Assembly (NCBI GenBank): GCA_001913845.2
Contig: MKGP02000097.1
Coordinates: 1 to 64,000, forward strand
Origin: Limnothrix sp. CACIAM 69d
GTDB lineage: Bacteria > Cyanobacteriota > Cyanobacteriia > CACIAM-69d
Direction of reading: 5' to 3'
Length of the DNA stretch: 64,000 nt
The position numbers and the translations under genes were made by a program. The stretch's first letter is position 1. Every line of letters starts with the position of its first letter. Of this stretch, positions 8,196 through 15,825 are shown piece after piece. The notes under the pieces are model-generated. The model did not search any database. It saw only the letters and a program-made list of their open reading frames with translations, and was not told where the DNA came from.

Positions 8196-9539
8196 CTAAG
8201 CCTGAGGAGCACTGGCTAAAACGGCCGTCAGTTTGGCGGCGGCTTCGAGGCTGTCAGCTAGGGAAATCGGCAAGCTTTCAATTAACTCGCGCGTTTCATC
8301 ACTGGGTTCTCCCAACACCCGCAGCACGATCGCGGGGCCCCGTCCCTTATTCAGGGTCAAATTATTAGCCAAACTATTCACAGCCAAGTCCCCTTCACTG
8401 CGGGGGGTTGAGAGGGGTTGTGGTAATTCTTCCATCGGTTGGGTTTCCTGTCGCCACCAACCATGGCGCTTGGCATATTGGTGAATGACTGCCACCACGC
8501 CATCCAGGGTAATGGCACTGCCCAACAGATCCAGCAGCACCACCCGAACCGGGTGTGGATGGCTGAGGCTGGCTAAGGCCTGTTCGAGCCGCCCTTCGAG
8601 GGTTTCGGGGCGGCCACCGCCCACAGTCCAGCCCACATTAACGAACCCGGCCACATTCCCCCCAAAGCGGCAAACCAGATCCAAGGCCGCTAAGGTCAGC
8701 CCCATGCCATTGCAAACAATCCCGATCGGGGTGTTGGCGTTCTTTTTGCTGCGATCGCCATTGGTGGAATTACTGCCCTGACCGTTCACGGCCCCCTGAG
8801 TGCTGTGGGTAGCATTGGCCGTTGGAGTGGGCACGGTTCCGCCCTCAATCCAAACGGGCTTGAGGCTGGGCGGCATCACTACACCGTTGAGCAGGCATTT
8901 CAACTCCGTGTGGCGATCGATCGCACTGTCGTTCACGGTGACTTTGCCATCCAGGGCCATCAGTCCCCCGGCGCGATCGACCCCTAGGGGATTGATTTCC
9001 ACCAAATCCAAATCATTTTGGACAAACAGAGCATACATCCGCTCCACAATCTCGCTGACGGAAGGCACTAGCTCGCCCCGCAGCCCCATCTTCAGCACCA
9101 AACGGCGGGCATAGAAGGGCGAAAATTCCCCATCCACCAACACCTGATGCACCGTACCGGCGGAAAGCTTGCCATCCATCCCCCCTTGGGTGGATCCCAG
9201 CAGCACCGGCCGCCGGGCGTTGTCGTCCAGCGCCACCGCCAGATAAAACTCTTGCTCCACGTTGTATTTGGCCTCCGCCAACAGCAACGCAGGACATTCC
9301 CCCCCGATCGGCAAGCTGAAAATGGCTTGGGCGGCGGCCACCGCGTCGATCGTGTTGCTGGCGAACCGGATCCCACCAGCACGCCCCCGCCCCCCGGCCC
9401 GCACTTGGGATTTCAGGGCGATCGGGTAGGGAATCTTCAATTCCCGCAATTCCTGCAAGCTGGCGATCGGTTGGGAAGGCAGCACCGGAATGCCCATGGC
9501 GGCAAACAGGGCTTTTGCCTGATACTCCAGCAAGTCCAT
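8196..9539 (-). CDS. sucC: Succinate-CoA ligase, beta subunit
   Basis: ATP-grasp subunit of succinyl-CoA synthetase, which interconverts succinyl-CoA and succinate with ATP formation. Visible: N-terminal MDLLEYQAKALF, the ATP-grasp segment KSQVRAGGRGRAGGI, DLVEINPL (metal-binding Glu/Asn), ALDGKVTVNDSAI and the C-terminal CoA-ligase half from about 275 (GIVCNGMGLTLAALD). At 447 residues it is longer than the usual ~390: a low-complexity Asn/Ser/Thr/Gly insert (about 238-275) interrupts the domain boundary, and a second insert is near 385-410. The partner sucD lies about 50 kb away at 58946, so the two subunits are not in one operon; separation is also known in Synechocystis. Confidence 0.92.
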   Translation of the reverse strand: MDLLEYQAKALFAAMGIPVLPSQPIASLQELRELKIPYPIALKSQVRAGGRGRAGGIRFASNTIDAVAAAQAIFSLPIGGECPALLLAEAKYNVEQEFYLAVALDDNARRPVLLGSTQGGMDGKLSAGTVHQVLVDGEFSPFYARRLVLKMGLRGELVPSVSEIVERMYALFVQNDLDLVEINPLGVDRAGGLMALDGKVTVNDSAIDRHTELKCLLNGVVMPPSLKPVWIEGGTVPTPTANATHSTQGAVNGQGSNSTNGDRSKKNANTPIGIVCNGMGLTLAALDLVCRFGGNVAGFVNVGWTVGGGRPETLEGRLEQALASLSHPHPVRVVLLDLLGSAITLDGVVAVIHQYAKRHGWWRQETQPMEELPQPLSTPRSEGDLAVNSLANNLTLNKGRGPAIVLRVLGEPSDETRELIESLPISLADSLEAAAKLTAVLASAPQA

Positions 9540-9740
9540 CGTTAACCTAGCTAAACGCTGTGGGGAGGGGATGGCCAGCCTTGTGGGATGGCTTTGGCAT
9601 TATACGATCGCGCTGAAAACGGCGCTGTGTCGCCCAATGCCACTCAAGGCACAAAAACAACCGATTGGATACCGGGCCCAATCCGGGCCGCAGTCGTTGC
9701 CGAAGACCGAATGGGCCCCCAAGGGTGCGAGCGGCGACCC

Positions 9741-10487
9741 TCACTCAACCCAAAGATCGCCTTCCAGCTCTGGATCGGAGGTGGGCTGAGCCTCGCGGGC
9801 CGATCGCCCCGGGCCCGGATGGGGCGTTTCGCGGGTCAGATCCGTGGTGGGAGCGGGGGTATGGTCGGCTTGGAGATCGAATCGGGCGGGGGGTTCCGCC
9901 TGAGTTGGACAAACCACATAGGGTAAGGTTGCGCCCTTCAAGCCCCGTTGCAATCGTTCGGGCGATCGCTCCGACAGCAAAAACAGTGGATAGATCCGAT
10001 CGGCCCGATCGCCCACCACATGGCGGTAAGCCAGGGGCATCACCCATTCATAGTCGCGATCGAGCAGCAATTGCGTCTGTCGCCAGCGACTCATCAGCCC
10101 ATAAAAATCCTCATTGGGCCGATGGACAAACACAAACACCGCCACGCCCGTGGTCACCTGCCACTCGGGATCGCACATCAGGAGGGCAATCTCGCAGGGC
10201 AACCGCACCGCCTGCCTGCCCGGCTTGTTGGTCGATCGCTCGGATTCGATCGAATGGCGACGGCGCGATCGGCTCACATCGGCCACCTCGGCCAGTTGGG
10301 TCATTTCCAACACATCGGGATCGATCCGCGCCAACGGCAACGTAATCACCACGGTGCTGTCCAGGGGCCGCCGCATACTGGGCAACAGTTCCAAGTAGGG
10401 CCGATATTCCCGCAGCAGCTCGATCGCCGCCTGCCGCCCACTATAAGTCGCCAGAATTTCCTCATAGTCCGCAGACTTTATGGACAT
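9741..10487 (-). CDS. Conserved hypothetical protein, 248 residues
   Basis: Not recognised with confidence. The protein is soluble with no signal peptide or membrane helix. It opens with MSIKSADYEEILATYSGRQ, has a mixed alpha/beta core to about residue 195 (VVITLPLARIDP, GVAVFVFVHRP, YPLFLLSERS) and ends in a Pro/Thr/Glu-rich tail. Arg and Asp are frequent. It is upstream of and co-directional with sucC, 200 bp apart, so co-transcription is possible but unproven. It is the last ordinary gene before the IS remnants that open the cyanobactin island. Confidence 0.6.
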   Translation of the reverse strand: MSIKSADYEEILATYSGRQAAIELLREYRPYLELLPSMRRPLDSTVVITLPLARIDPDVLEMTQLAEVADVSRSRRRHSIESERSTNKPGRQAVRLPCEIALLMCDPEWQVTTGVAVFVFVHRPNEDFYGLMSRWRQTQLLLDRDYEWVMPLAYRHVVGDRADRIYPLFLLSERSPERLQRGLKGATLPYVVCPTQAEPPARFDLQADHTPAPTTDLTRETPHPGPGRSAREAQPTSDPELEGDLWVE

Positions 10488-10530
10488 AGGCTGCCTCGCT
10501 GATGCTACTGCTCACTCGATCGCTGGAAAA

Positions 10531-10780
10531 GTTTGCCTGAGGGAATATCTGAAACGCAAAAAAGCTAACGATATCAGCCGGTTGTCATTAGATTTTGTCA
10601 CTAGATCAACAGATCGACTCAATAGACCCCGTTAGCCGTGTCTCTATCCTACCCAGGTGATTTGACTGATGACCAATGGCAACTCCGGGAAGCCCTGTTG
10701 CCCATCACATCAAGGCAAGTGGATGACCCCGCATAGCGGTGTATCACTACTTCGCCGTTTGGTGACGATGGCACTTTACC
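10531..10780 (+). pseudogene. IS5-like transposase 5' remnant (left border of cyanobactin island)
   Basis: From GTG 10638 the DNA reads VSLSYPGDLTDDQWQLREALLP, the start of an IS5-family (DUF4096-type) transposase, and stops after 32 residues (TAG 10734-10736). Right after, VYHYFAVW (about 10739-10762), a motif normally about 60 residues further on, appears and is again broken by TGA. The gene is therefore internally deleted and dead. The upstream part (10531-10637, including AAAAAAGCTAAC and TTGTCAtTAG) resembles 18005-18115 on the other side of the island. Confidence 0.75.
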
Positions 10781-10891
10781 ATCCACCTCAAAACAGGTCA
10801 AAACCCTTTTTCTGAGTGCCAAGGCGCTTGGTTCGCCTCAATGAATTGACGGGCAACCCTCGTCACTTCAGGACATTCCGATACCTGGCAC
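10781..10891. repeat. 111-bp direct repeat, copy 1 (3' end of Y1 transposase)
   Basis: Identical base for base to 11306-11416. On the minus strand it encodes the last 31 residues of the Y1 transposase (RCQVSECPEVTRVARQFIE...) plus 3' flank, but nothing upstream of that. It is a solo remnant fused directly to the dead IS5-like transposase. Confidence 0.95.
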
Positions 10892-10993
10892 TAGGTTGTT
10901 AGATCGCATTAGATCGCAAGGCTCCAAAACAGGCAACTGAATTATTTTTCTACTGCATTTGCCTGACCATTTTTGCTCTCTTTCACTGAGCTT

Positions 10994-11029
10994 GATTGCA
11001 TCAAAAATAAAGAAATTGTAGATGCAATC
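10994..11029. promoter_or_regulatory. 9-bp perfect inverted repeat upstream of the cyanobactin precursor
   Basis: GATTGCATC (10994-11002) and GATGCAATC (11021-11029) are separated by 18 A/T-rich bases and followed by CTTTTATACCC. It lies about 100 bp before the precursor start. It could be an operator or, with the short T-run, a weak terminator of upstream readthrough. A TTGACG at 11045-11050 is a possible -35 box but its -10 is poor. Confidence 0.4.
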
Positions 11030-11127
11030 TTTTATACCCTAGTCTTGACGATGCTGAATAAAGAGGGCTAGCTTCTCTGCAGTTCCTGATAGGAACAATG
11101 CCCCTCACTCAACTTGAGGCAAAGACC

Positions 11128-11289
11128 ATGAAGAAAGATCTGAAAGCGCTGATGCCGCAAACCGTGGCTCCCGTGCAGCGCGAAACTTCCGCGACTGTTT
11201 CTCGTGATGGGAATGCGATCACGCCCCATAAATACAGCCTGCAAGGGTTTGGGGTAATGATTCCTTTTGCGGGAGACGATGCGGAGTAA
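11128..11289 (+). CDS. Cyanobactin precursor peptide (AcyE/PirE/LimE type)
   Basis: 53-residue ribosomal precursor. The leader MKKDLKALMPQ..APVQRET matches the conserved cyanobactin leader pattern (M-x-K-K-N-L-x-P-Q-Q-x-A-P-V-x-R). The C-terminal tail is FAGDDAE, the recognition sequence I know from anacyclamide/piricyclamide-type precursors, directly after Pro46, the residue PatG-type macrocyclases need at P1. The core therefore ends ..GFGVMIP. Its N-border is not obvious and may lie between Pro33 and Gly40 (PHKYSLQ|GFGVMIP). No Cys lies in the core region, matching the absence of a heterocyclase. His34 and Tyr36 are candidate prenyl acceptors if inside the core. ATG 11128 is chosen over in-frame ATG 11098 because GAGG (11116-11119) precedes it by 8 nt and the leader then starts canonically. 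Confidence 0.9.
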   Translation: MKKDLKALMPQTVAPVQRETSATVSRDGNAITPHKYSLQGFGVMIPFAGDDAE

Positions 11290-11305
11290 CACGCCTCATT
11301 CTATC

Positions 11306-11416
11306 ATCCACCTCAAAACAGGTCAAAACCCTTTTTCTGAGTGCCAAGGCGCTTGGTTCGCCTCAATGAATTGACGGGCAACCCTCGTCACTTCAGGACA
11401 TTCCGATACCTGGCAC
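11306..11416. repeat. 111-bp direct repeat, copy 2
   Basis: Perfect copy of 10781-10891. Here it is the native 3' end of the Y1 transposase gene. The precursor gene lies in the 414 bp between the two copies. Confidence 0.95.
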
Positions 11417-12108
11417 CGGGTGGGGTCAGCCAGACGGTTGGGGTTGAGTCTTTCTCGACCCTCAACCTGGCTTTTTTCCCCACCTCCCCGACTGGATAAA
11501 CGAGCATCAGCCAGCAGGCGGCTACCCCAAGCATATTTCCTTGGCTCTTTAGACTTCGGCTTATATCGCTGACAAAAACCCTTGTATTTCTTGGCACATT
11601 CCTCCAAACTTCTGCCAAGTCGCAGAAAAGCTGGATGCCACTGGGTTAATCCATTATCAGTCAAGCGTTCGTAGCTGCCGTAGTTACCGAATTCATAGAA
11701 GAAGGTAGAACGCATTTTTGCCGCTTTTGGATTGCCGTGAATGTAACGCAGGGTATTTAAAGTTCTGTCTCGGTCGGTCGCCGGAAACCCATCGCAGAAA
11801 TACCGCTTTTCCCAAAAATGCCCCGTTCTTCCGAGCATCCGATTAAAACACATCGCCGTGTACCAATTGAGGAAGTGCATAATTTTCGGCAAATCTTCGG
11901 GTTCAGTGGGTTCCAGCAGGTAATGAACGTGGTTCGACATAATGCACAGCCCGTACAGCTTGAACCCGAACTTATCCAATGCCTTGCGAATGGCATAAAG
12001 AAACACCTCCCGACATTCTCGCCGCGATAGTTTAAACTCCCGATTGTTGCAGCGGGTTGTGATGTGATAAGCGTATCCCTGCTTGAAAATTCTCGGTTTT
12101 CTGGGCAT
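11323..12108 (-). CDS. Y1/HUH transposase inserted in the cyanobactin operon
   Basis: Single-strand transposase of the Y1 (IS200/RAYT-related) superfamily. Motifs: YHITTRCNNREF near the N-terminus, the HUH pair in MSNHVHYLLEP, WEKRYF and the catalytic Tyr in RYIHGNPKAAKM. A long basic C-terminal region (about 170-260) ends in the segment that is also duplicated at 10781. About 261 residues, apparently intact. The start is taken at M-PRKPRIF (12108); an in-frame ATG at 12120 adds four residues. It is read against the cyanobactin genes and sits between the precursor and the prenyltransferase, so it may uncouple their transcription. It is unrelated in detail to the smaller RAYT at 1300. Confidence 0.9.
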   Translation of the reverse strand: MPRKPRIFKQGYAYHITTRCNNREFKLSRRECREVFLYAIRKALDKFGFKLYGLCIMSNHVHYLLEPTEPEDLPKIMHFLNWYTAMCFNRMLGRTGHFWEKRYFCDGFPATDRDRTLNTLRYIHGNPKAAKMRSTFFYEFGNYGSYERLTDNGLTQWHPAFLRLGRSLEECAKKYKGFCQRYKPKSKEPRKYAWGSRLLADARLSSRGGGEKSQVEGRERLNPNRLADPTRCQVSECPEVTRVARQFIEANQAPWHSEKGF

Positions 12109-12162
12109 CGCTTTGTGCAAATTGTGAATGAGTGACTCATCAAAAAACGAAAGAGCAGCAAA

Positions 12163-13047
12163 GTGTTTAAGTCAACGATCGCACCAGAAGAAAAATTAAG
12201 ATATATTGGCAACCACAAACAAGCCTTTGATATCGAACCGCTCTATCCCCTCGCATTATTTGAAGAGTTTGTTGCCACGACAGGGGACTGTATAATCGAA
12301 TGTTCGGGCAAAATCAAACAAGACCAGCTTTACCCAGCACGAATCGATCTCCAGTTCTCCGACAAACACCATTTCCACAATATTCACACCTCTATTGACT
12401 TCCTAAAACGCGCTGCATCCAGAACCGATGTCAATCTCAATCTCGACATTCTTGCCACCTTTTTGGCAGGCAACTTTGACTACAGCAAAGTTCAAAATAT
12501 CCTCGCGGGCATCGATCTGCGTCAAAATCTTGGCGAATCCAAACTCAAACTCTTTATCCGCATTGGTGACTATCCCGCAAAAATGGCTGTGGCCAAGCAT
12601 CTCTGCAACATTACTCCAGAGTCCGAAGCCATGCTGCGATCGGATACTTTACACATCGGCTTTGACTTTTATTTAGATGGTCGTAGTGCGATCGAACTCT
12701 ATCCTGAATTAAAAAAAGATGAATTTAATCATCCTTTCATCTACAACCAGTTAAAAACAATACTGTCTCCTGAAGCTCTCAAGCCCTTGCCTCTTTGCAA
12801 TTTGTTTGGAATTGGTTTGAGTCCTGCCAATGAAGCCAATGTTCTCTACTACCATCTAGAAAATATTGAAGATTTTTTATCCTACTTTCCCATCAACGAC
12901 ACGGCTCGTCGAGTTCACGATTTTTATCTCCAACAAGAGGGTTCTAGAAGAATGTGGGTTGCCCTTTCAGAATCAGAGATGAAAGCGGGGAGAATTAACA
13001 ACGTGAATCTGTATTACAGCAAAGCTTTTACGAGCCAAAATCCCTAA
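12163..13047 (+). CDS. Cyanobactin prenyltransferase, PatF/LynF/TruF family
   Basis: ABBA-barrel peptide prenyltransferase family that adds dimethylallyl or geranyl groups to cyanobactin side chains or termini (PatF itself is inactive). Family hallmarks seen: N-terminal RYIGNHKQAFDIEPLYPLALFEEFV, AGIDLRQNLGESKLKLFIRI, HIGFDFYLDGRSAIELYPE, NVLYYHLEN, NDTARRVHDFY and the C-terminal NLYYSKAF. 294 residues, the normal length (about 300). The start is GTG 12163; the ribosome site is poor. The stop lies 13 nt before the PatA-like gene, so F and A are probably co-transcribed. Members differ in acceptor: Tyr, Trp, Ser/Thr, Arg, or His as reported for LimF from Limnothrix. Acceptor and donor here cannot be read from sequence by eye; LimF or a close relative is possible. 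Confidence 0.92.
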   Translation: MFKSTIAPEEKLRYIGNHKQAFDIEPLYPLALFEEFVATTGDCIIECSGKIKQDQLYPARIDLQFSDKHHFHNIHTSIDFLKRAASRTDVNLNLDILATFLAGNFDYSKVQNILAGIDLRQNLGESKLKLFIRIGDYPAKMAVAKHLCNITPESEAMLRSDTLHIGFDFYLDGRSAIELYPELKKDEFNHPFIYNQLKTILSPEALKPLPLCNLFGIGLSPANEANVLYYHLENIEDFLSYFPINDTARRVHDFYLQQEGSRRMWVALSESEMKAGRINNVNLYYSKAFTSQNP

Positions 13048-13060
13048 TCTCACTGAAGTT

Positions 13061-15043
13061 ATGAGTCAGAGTTTGGCGAAAGAATTAATTCCTGGTCTTC
13101 TGAGCTTACAAACCCGCACCCAAGGCTCTTCCGATATTCGTGTCGCCGTCCTCGATGGCATTGTCGATACCGACCATCCCTGCTTTGCTGGTGCCACCCT
13201 CAGCCGCCTCCCCACCCTCGCCCTGGGCAAAGCCACCACCGGGGCCATGTCCACCCACGGCACCCACATTGCCAGCCTGATTTTCGGGCAGCCCAACACC
13301 GAAGTTCCCGGACTCGCCCCCCACTGTCGCGGCATCCTCGCCCCCGTCTTCTCCGACGACAACCGCAAACTCTCCCAACTGGATCTCGCCCGCGCCATAG
13401 AACAAGCCGCCGAAGCCGGAGCGCACATCATCAACATCAGCGGTGGTGCACTCACCGATATTGGCGAAGCAGAAGACTGGCTCGATCGCGCCGTGCAAAC
13501 CTGCAAAGAACGCAACATCCTCATCGTTGCCGCCGCCGGAAACGATGGTTGCGACTGCCTGAATGTCCCCGCCGCCCTACCCGCCGTCCTCGCGGTTGGT
13601 GCAATGGATGCCAGAGGTCATCCCCTAGATTTCAGCAACTGGGGAGAAACCTACCAAAGCCAAGGCATTCTCGCCCCCGGTGAGAACATCCCCGGCGCTA
13701 GTCCCGGTGGTGGCATCATTCGGCTCAGTGGCACTAGCTTTGCCGCTCCCATTATCTCGGGTGTGGCTGCCCTGCTGCTGAGCCTTCAGGTGCAACGGGG
13801 CGACGACCCTAACCCCCAAGCGGTGCGGGATGCCATCCTCGCAACCGCTCTGCCTTGTCCCCTTGCCGACACCGAACACGATCGCAAATGTTTGGTCGGT
13901 GTTCTGAATATTCCTGGGGCTGTTCAAAAGTTAACCGGAGAAAAATTAATAGGAGTCAGTATGTCAGACAACCAAGATCAAAGCTTAGAAACCGCACTGA
14001 TAGAAGCCTCCGGTTGCAGTTGCGGCGGTTCCTCCCCACCCGTGGAAGAAGCAGAAGAAATTGTTTCTCCCCCACAGGAGCGCCAACCCGCCCTGGTAAC
14101 GGTCAGTGCGATCGAAACCCCTGTTAACGCCATTACTTCATCAGGAACCCCTATGCCCGAAACCACCAGCGCCCCCATCACCCCCAGCCAAGCTGCTGAA
14201 CCCGCTAATGGCATGGTTTACGCGATCGGTACTCTCGGTTACGACTTCGGCAGCGAAGCCCGCCGCGACACCTTCAAACAACTCATGCCACCCTACGCCA
14301 TTGAAGGAACGCAGATTCCCGCCAACCCCTACGATGCGCGGCAAATGGTCGATTACTTAGGGGAAAACCTATCAGAAACCAAATCGCTGATTTGGACGCT
14401 GAACCTGGAATTGACCCCGATTTATGCAATTGAGCCTACGGGTTCCTTCTCCCGTGAAGTCTATGCTGTCCTCCAAGGCCTCTTGGCAGGTCAGGTCGAA
14501 GCTGAAGACAGCCCAGACTACATTGAGCGGGTCAGCATTCCCGGCCTGATTACGGGTCGCACCGTGCGTCTGTTCTCTGGTCAAGTCGTCCCCGTCATCG
14601 AACCCCAAAGCCCACGTGGGATGTACGGCTGGCACGTCAACACCCTGGTAGATACCGCCCTAGAAGCCGTGGGTACCGAACAGGGCGGCGATGAAAGCCA
14701 AATGCGCCGCACGCTCAGCAGCTTCCTGAATCGGATTTATTACGATCTCCGCAACTTGGGCCAAACCTCCCAAGACCGCGCTCTCAACTTCGCTGCCACC
14801 AATGCGTTCCAAGCCGCCCAAACCTTCTCGGAAGCCGTTGGCGCGGGGATGGAACTGGACAGCATCAATGTGTCCAAGAGTCCCTTCTGTCGGATGGACA
14901 GCGATTGTTGGGACGTGCAACTGAAGTTCTTTGATCCGGAAAACAGCCGCCGCGCCAAGAAGGTCTTCCGTTTTACGATTGATGTGAGCGACCTCATTCC
15001 TGTCACCCTGGGCGAGGTGCGTTCCTGGTCGTCGCCTTACTAA
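13061..15043 (+). CDS. PatA-like cyanobactin leader protease (S8 subtilisin + cyanobactin DUF)
   Basis: Expected to cut the precursor at the N-side of the core. Subtilisin domain in residues about 1-285 with catalytic Asp32 (AVLDGIVD), His66 (STHGTHIASLIFGQ) and Ser226 (GTSFAAPIISG); the oxyanion Asn is in AAGNDGCDC. The Asp-to-His distance is short (34 residues), as in PatA, without the macrocyclase insertion. A Thr/Pro/Glu-rich linker with CSCGG (about 310-390) leads to the conserved C-terminal domain (about 395-660: YAIGTLGYDFGSEARRDTF, SLIWTLNLELTPIYAI, SPRGMYGW, FLNRIYYDLRNLGQ) shared by PatA and PatG and still without known function. 13 nt after the prenyltransferase gene, so translationally close. 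Call is firm for the family; PatA versus PatG role rests on the missing insertion. Confidence 0.93.
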   Translation: MSQSLAKELIPGLLSLQTRTQGSSDIRVAVLDGIVDTDHPCFAGATLSRLPTLALGKATTGAMSTHGTHIASLIFGQPNTEVPGLAPHCRGILAPVFSDDNRKLSQLDLARAIEQAAEAGAHIINISGGALTDIGEAEDWLDRAVQTCKERNILIVAAAGNDGCDCLNVPAALPAVLAVGAMDARGHPLDFSNWGETYQSQGILAPGENIPGASPGGGIIRLSGTSFAAPIISGVAALLLSLQVQRGDDPNPQAVRDAILATALPCPLADTEHDRKCLVGVLNIPGAVQKLTGEKLIGVSMSDNQDQSLETALIEASGCSCGGSSPPVEEAEEIVSPPQERQPALVTVSAIETPVNAITSSGTPMPETTSAPITPSQAAEPANGMVYAIGTLGYDFGSEARRDTFKQLMPPYAIEGTQIPANPYDARQMVDYLGENLSETKSLIWTLNLELTPIYAIEPTGSFSREVYAVLQGLLAGQVEAEDSPDYIERVSIPGLITGRTVRLFSGQVVPVIEPQSPRGMYGWHVNTLVDTALEAVGTEQGGDESQMRRTLSSFLNRIYYDLRNLGQTSQDRALNFAATNAFQAAQTFSEAVGAGMELDSINVSKSPFCRMDSDCWDVQLKFFDPENSRRAKKVFRFTIDVSDLIPVTLGEVRSWSSPY

Positions 15044-15154
15044 GGGCAACCGCGCAGCCACAAAAAACATCAAGAACTAGAGGCGAGGAGTGAAGAGAGT
15101 GCCTGCCCATCTCATTTCTCGCCACGTCCCATCACAATCATTCTGGCAACTCCG

Positions 15155-15361
15155 ATGGCACTTCCTAAACAATCTCCCCCAGTCAAACGCCCTCATTTCG
15201 TCCACATCCATGACTGTGTGGATGTCCTTCATGGTGGTGGTGAAGACCTGTTGAGCATTCGCATGGACATCATGCACGGCGCTAATTACAACGATCCGGC
15301 TCAGTTTCAATATCCGGCCTATGGCTACTTGAAAATGTCAGGACAAGGGCGTTCTTACTAG
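15155..15361 (+). CDS. PatB/AcyB-like cyanobactin small protein
   Basis: 68 residues. The motif RPHFVHIHDCVDVLHGG followed by DLLSIRMDI, GANYNDPAQFQYP and YGYLKM matches what I recall of the PatB/AcyB/McaB family, small proteins always found in cyanobactin clusters but dispensable or of unknown role in heterologous production. No signal peptide or membrane helix. It lies 111 bp after the PatA-like gene and 64 bp before the PatC-like gene. ATG 15155 has no clear ribosome site; no better in-frame ATG is visible upstream. Confidence 0.8.
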   Translation: MALPKQSPPVKRPHFVHIHDCVDVLHGGGEDLLSIRMDIMHGANYNDPAQFQYPAYGYLKMSGQGRSY

Positions 15362-15425
15362 ATCAAGTCGTCTAGATATGCGACAAACTCGCCACAGCAA
15401 TCGGTGATCTTCGGGAGACAACACC

Positions 15426-15641
15426 ATGGCAAACGATAAAAAATCAAAAAAATCAGCCGAGCAAGTGGCCGAAACAGAGTCGGCTGAAACCAACGATCAA
15501 TCCTCAGAACCCAAAACCAAGAAGGAACCACAACCCTTGACAACCGGCTTGGAGGATTACGGTCGTTGGCGCACGTTTTACCAAGGCTACCAGCGCCCAA
15601 AGAACGAAAAACCGTTTCGGCGCGGCCGAATCTGGTGCTAA
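15426..15641 (+). CDS. PatC/TruC-like cyanobactin small protein
   Basis: 71 residues. A Lys/Ser/Glu-rich, probably disordered N-terminal half is followed by PLTTGLEDYGRWRTFYQGY and the terminal FRRGRIWC. This pattern and its position between B and G suggest the PatC/TenC/TruC family of unknown function. GGGAGA lies about 10 nt before ATG 15426. The identification depends on context and remembered family features, so it is less sure than the proteases. Confidence 0.7.
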   Translation: MANDKKSKKSAEQVAETESAETNDQSSEPKTKKEPQPLTTGLEDYGRWRTFYQGYQRPKNEKPFRRGRIWC

Positions 15642-15825
15642 CCATTTGCGACTAAGCATGGGTTGCTAAGTCGAATCAAAGCCACTGCCGCCAGGTAGCC
15701 CACAAGCTTCAGGATCAACTCCCAATAGTTGCAGTTGGACAGCAAGCAATGCGATTGACTTCCCACGGGTTAATCGCAATTGATGCGTGCGTAATTGATG
15801 CATTGTTCATAAAGTTCTTAAAATT

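Noticed and set aside
11098-11289. Precursor start at ATG 11098 (63 residues)
   Set aside because: ATG 11128 has a better spaced GAGG and gives the canonical leader start MKKDLKALMPQ.
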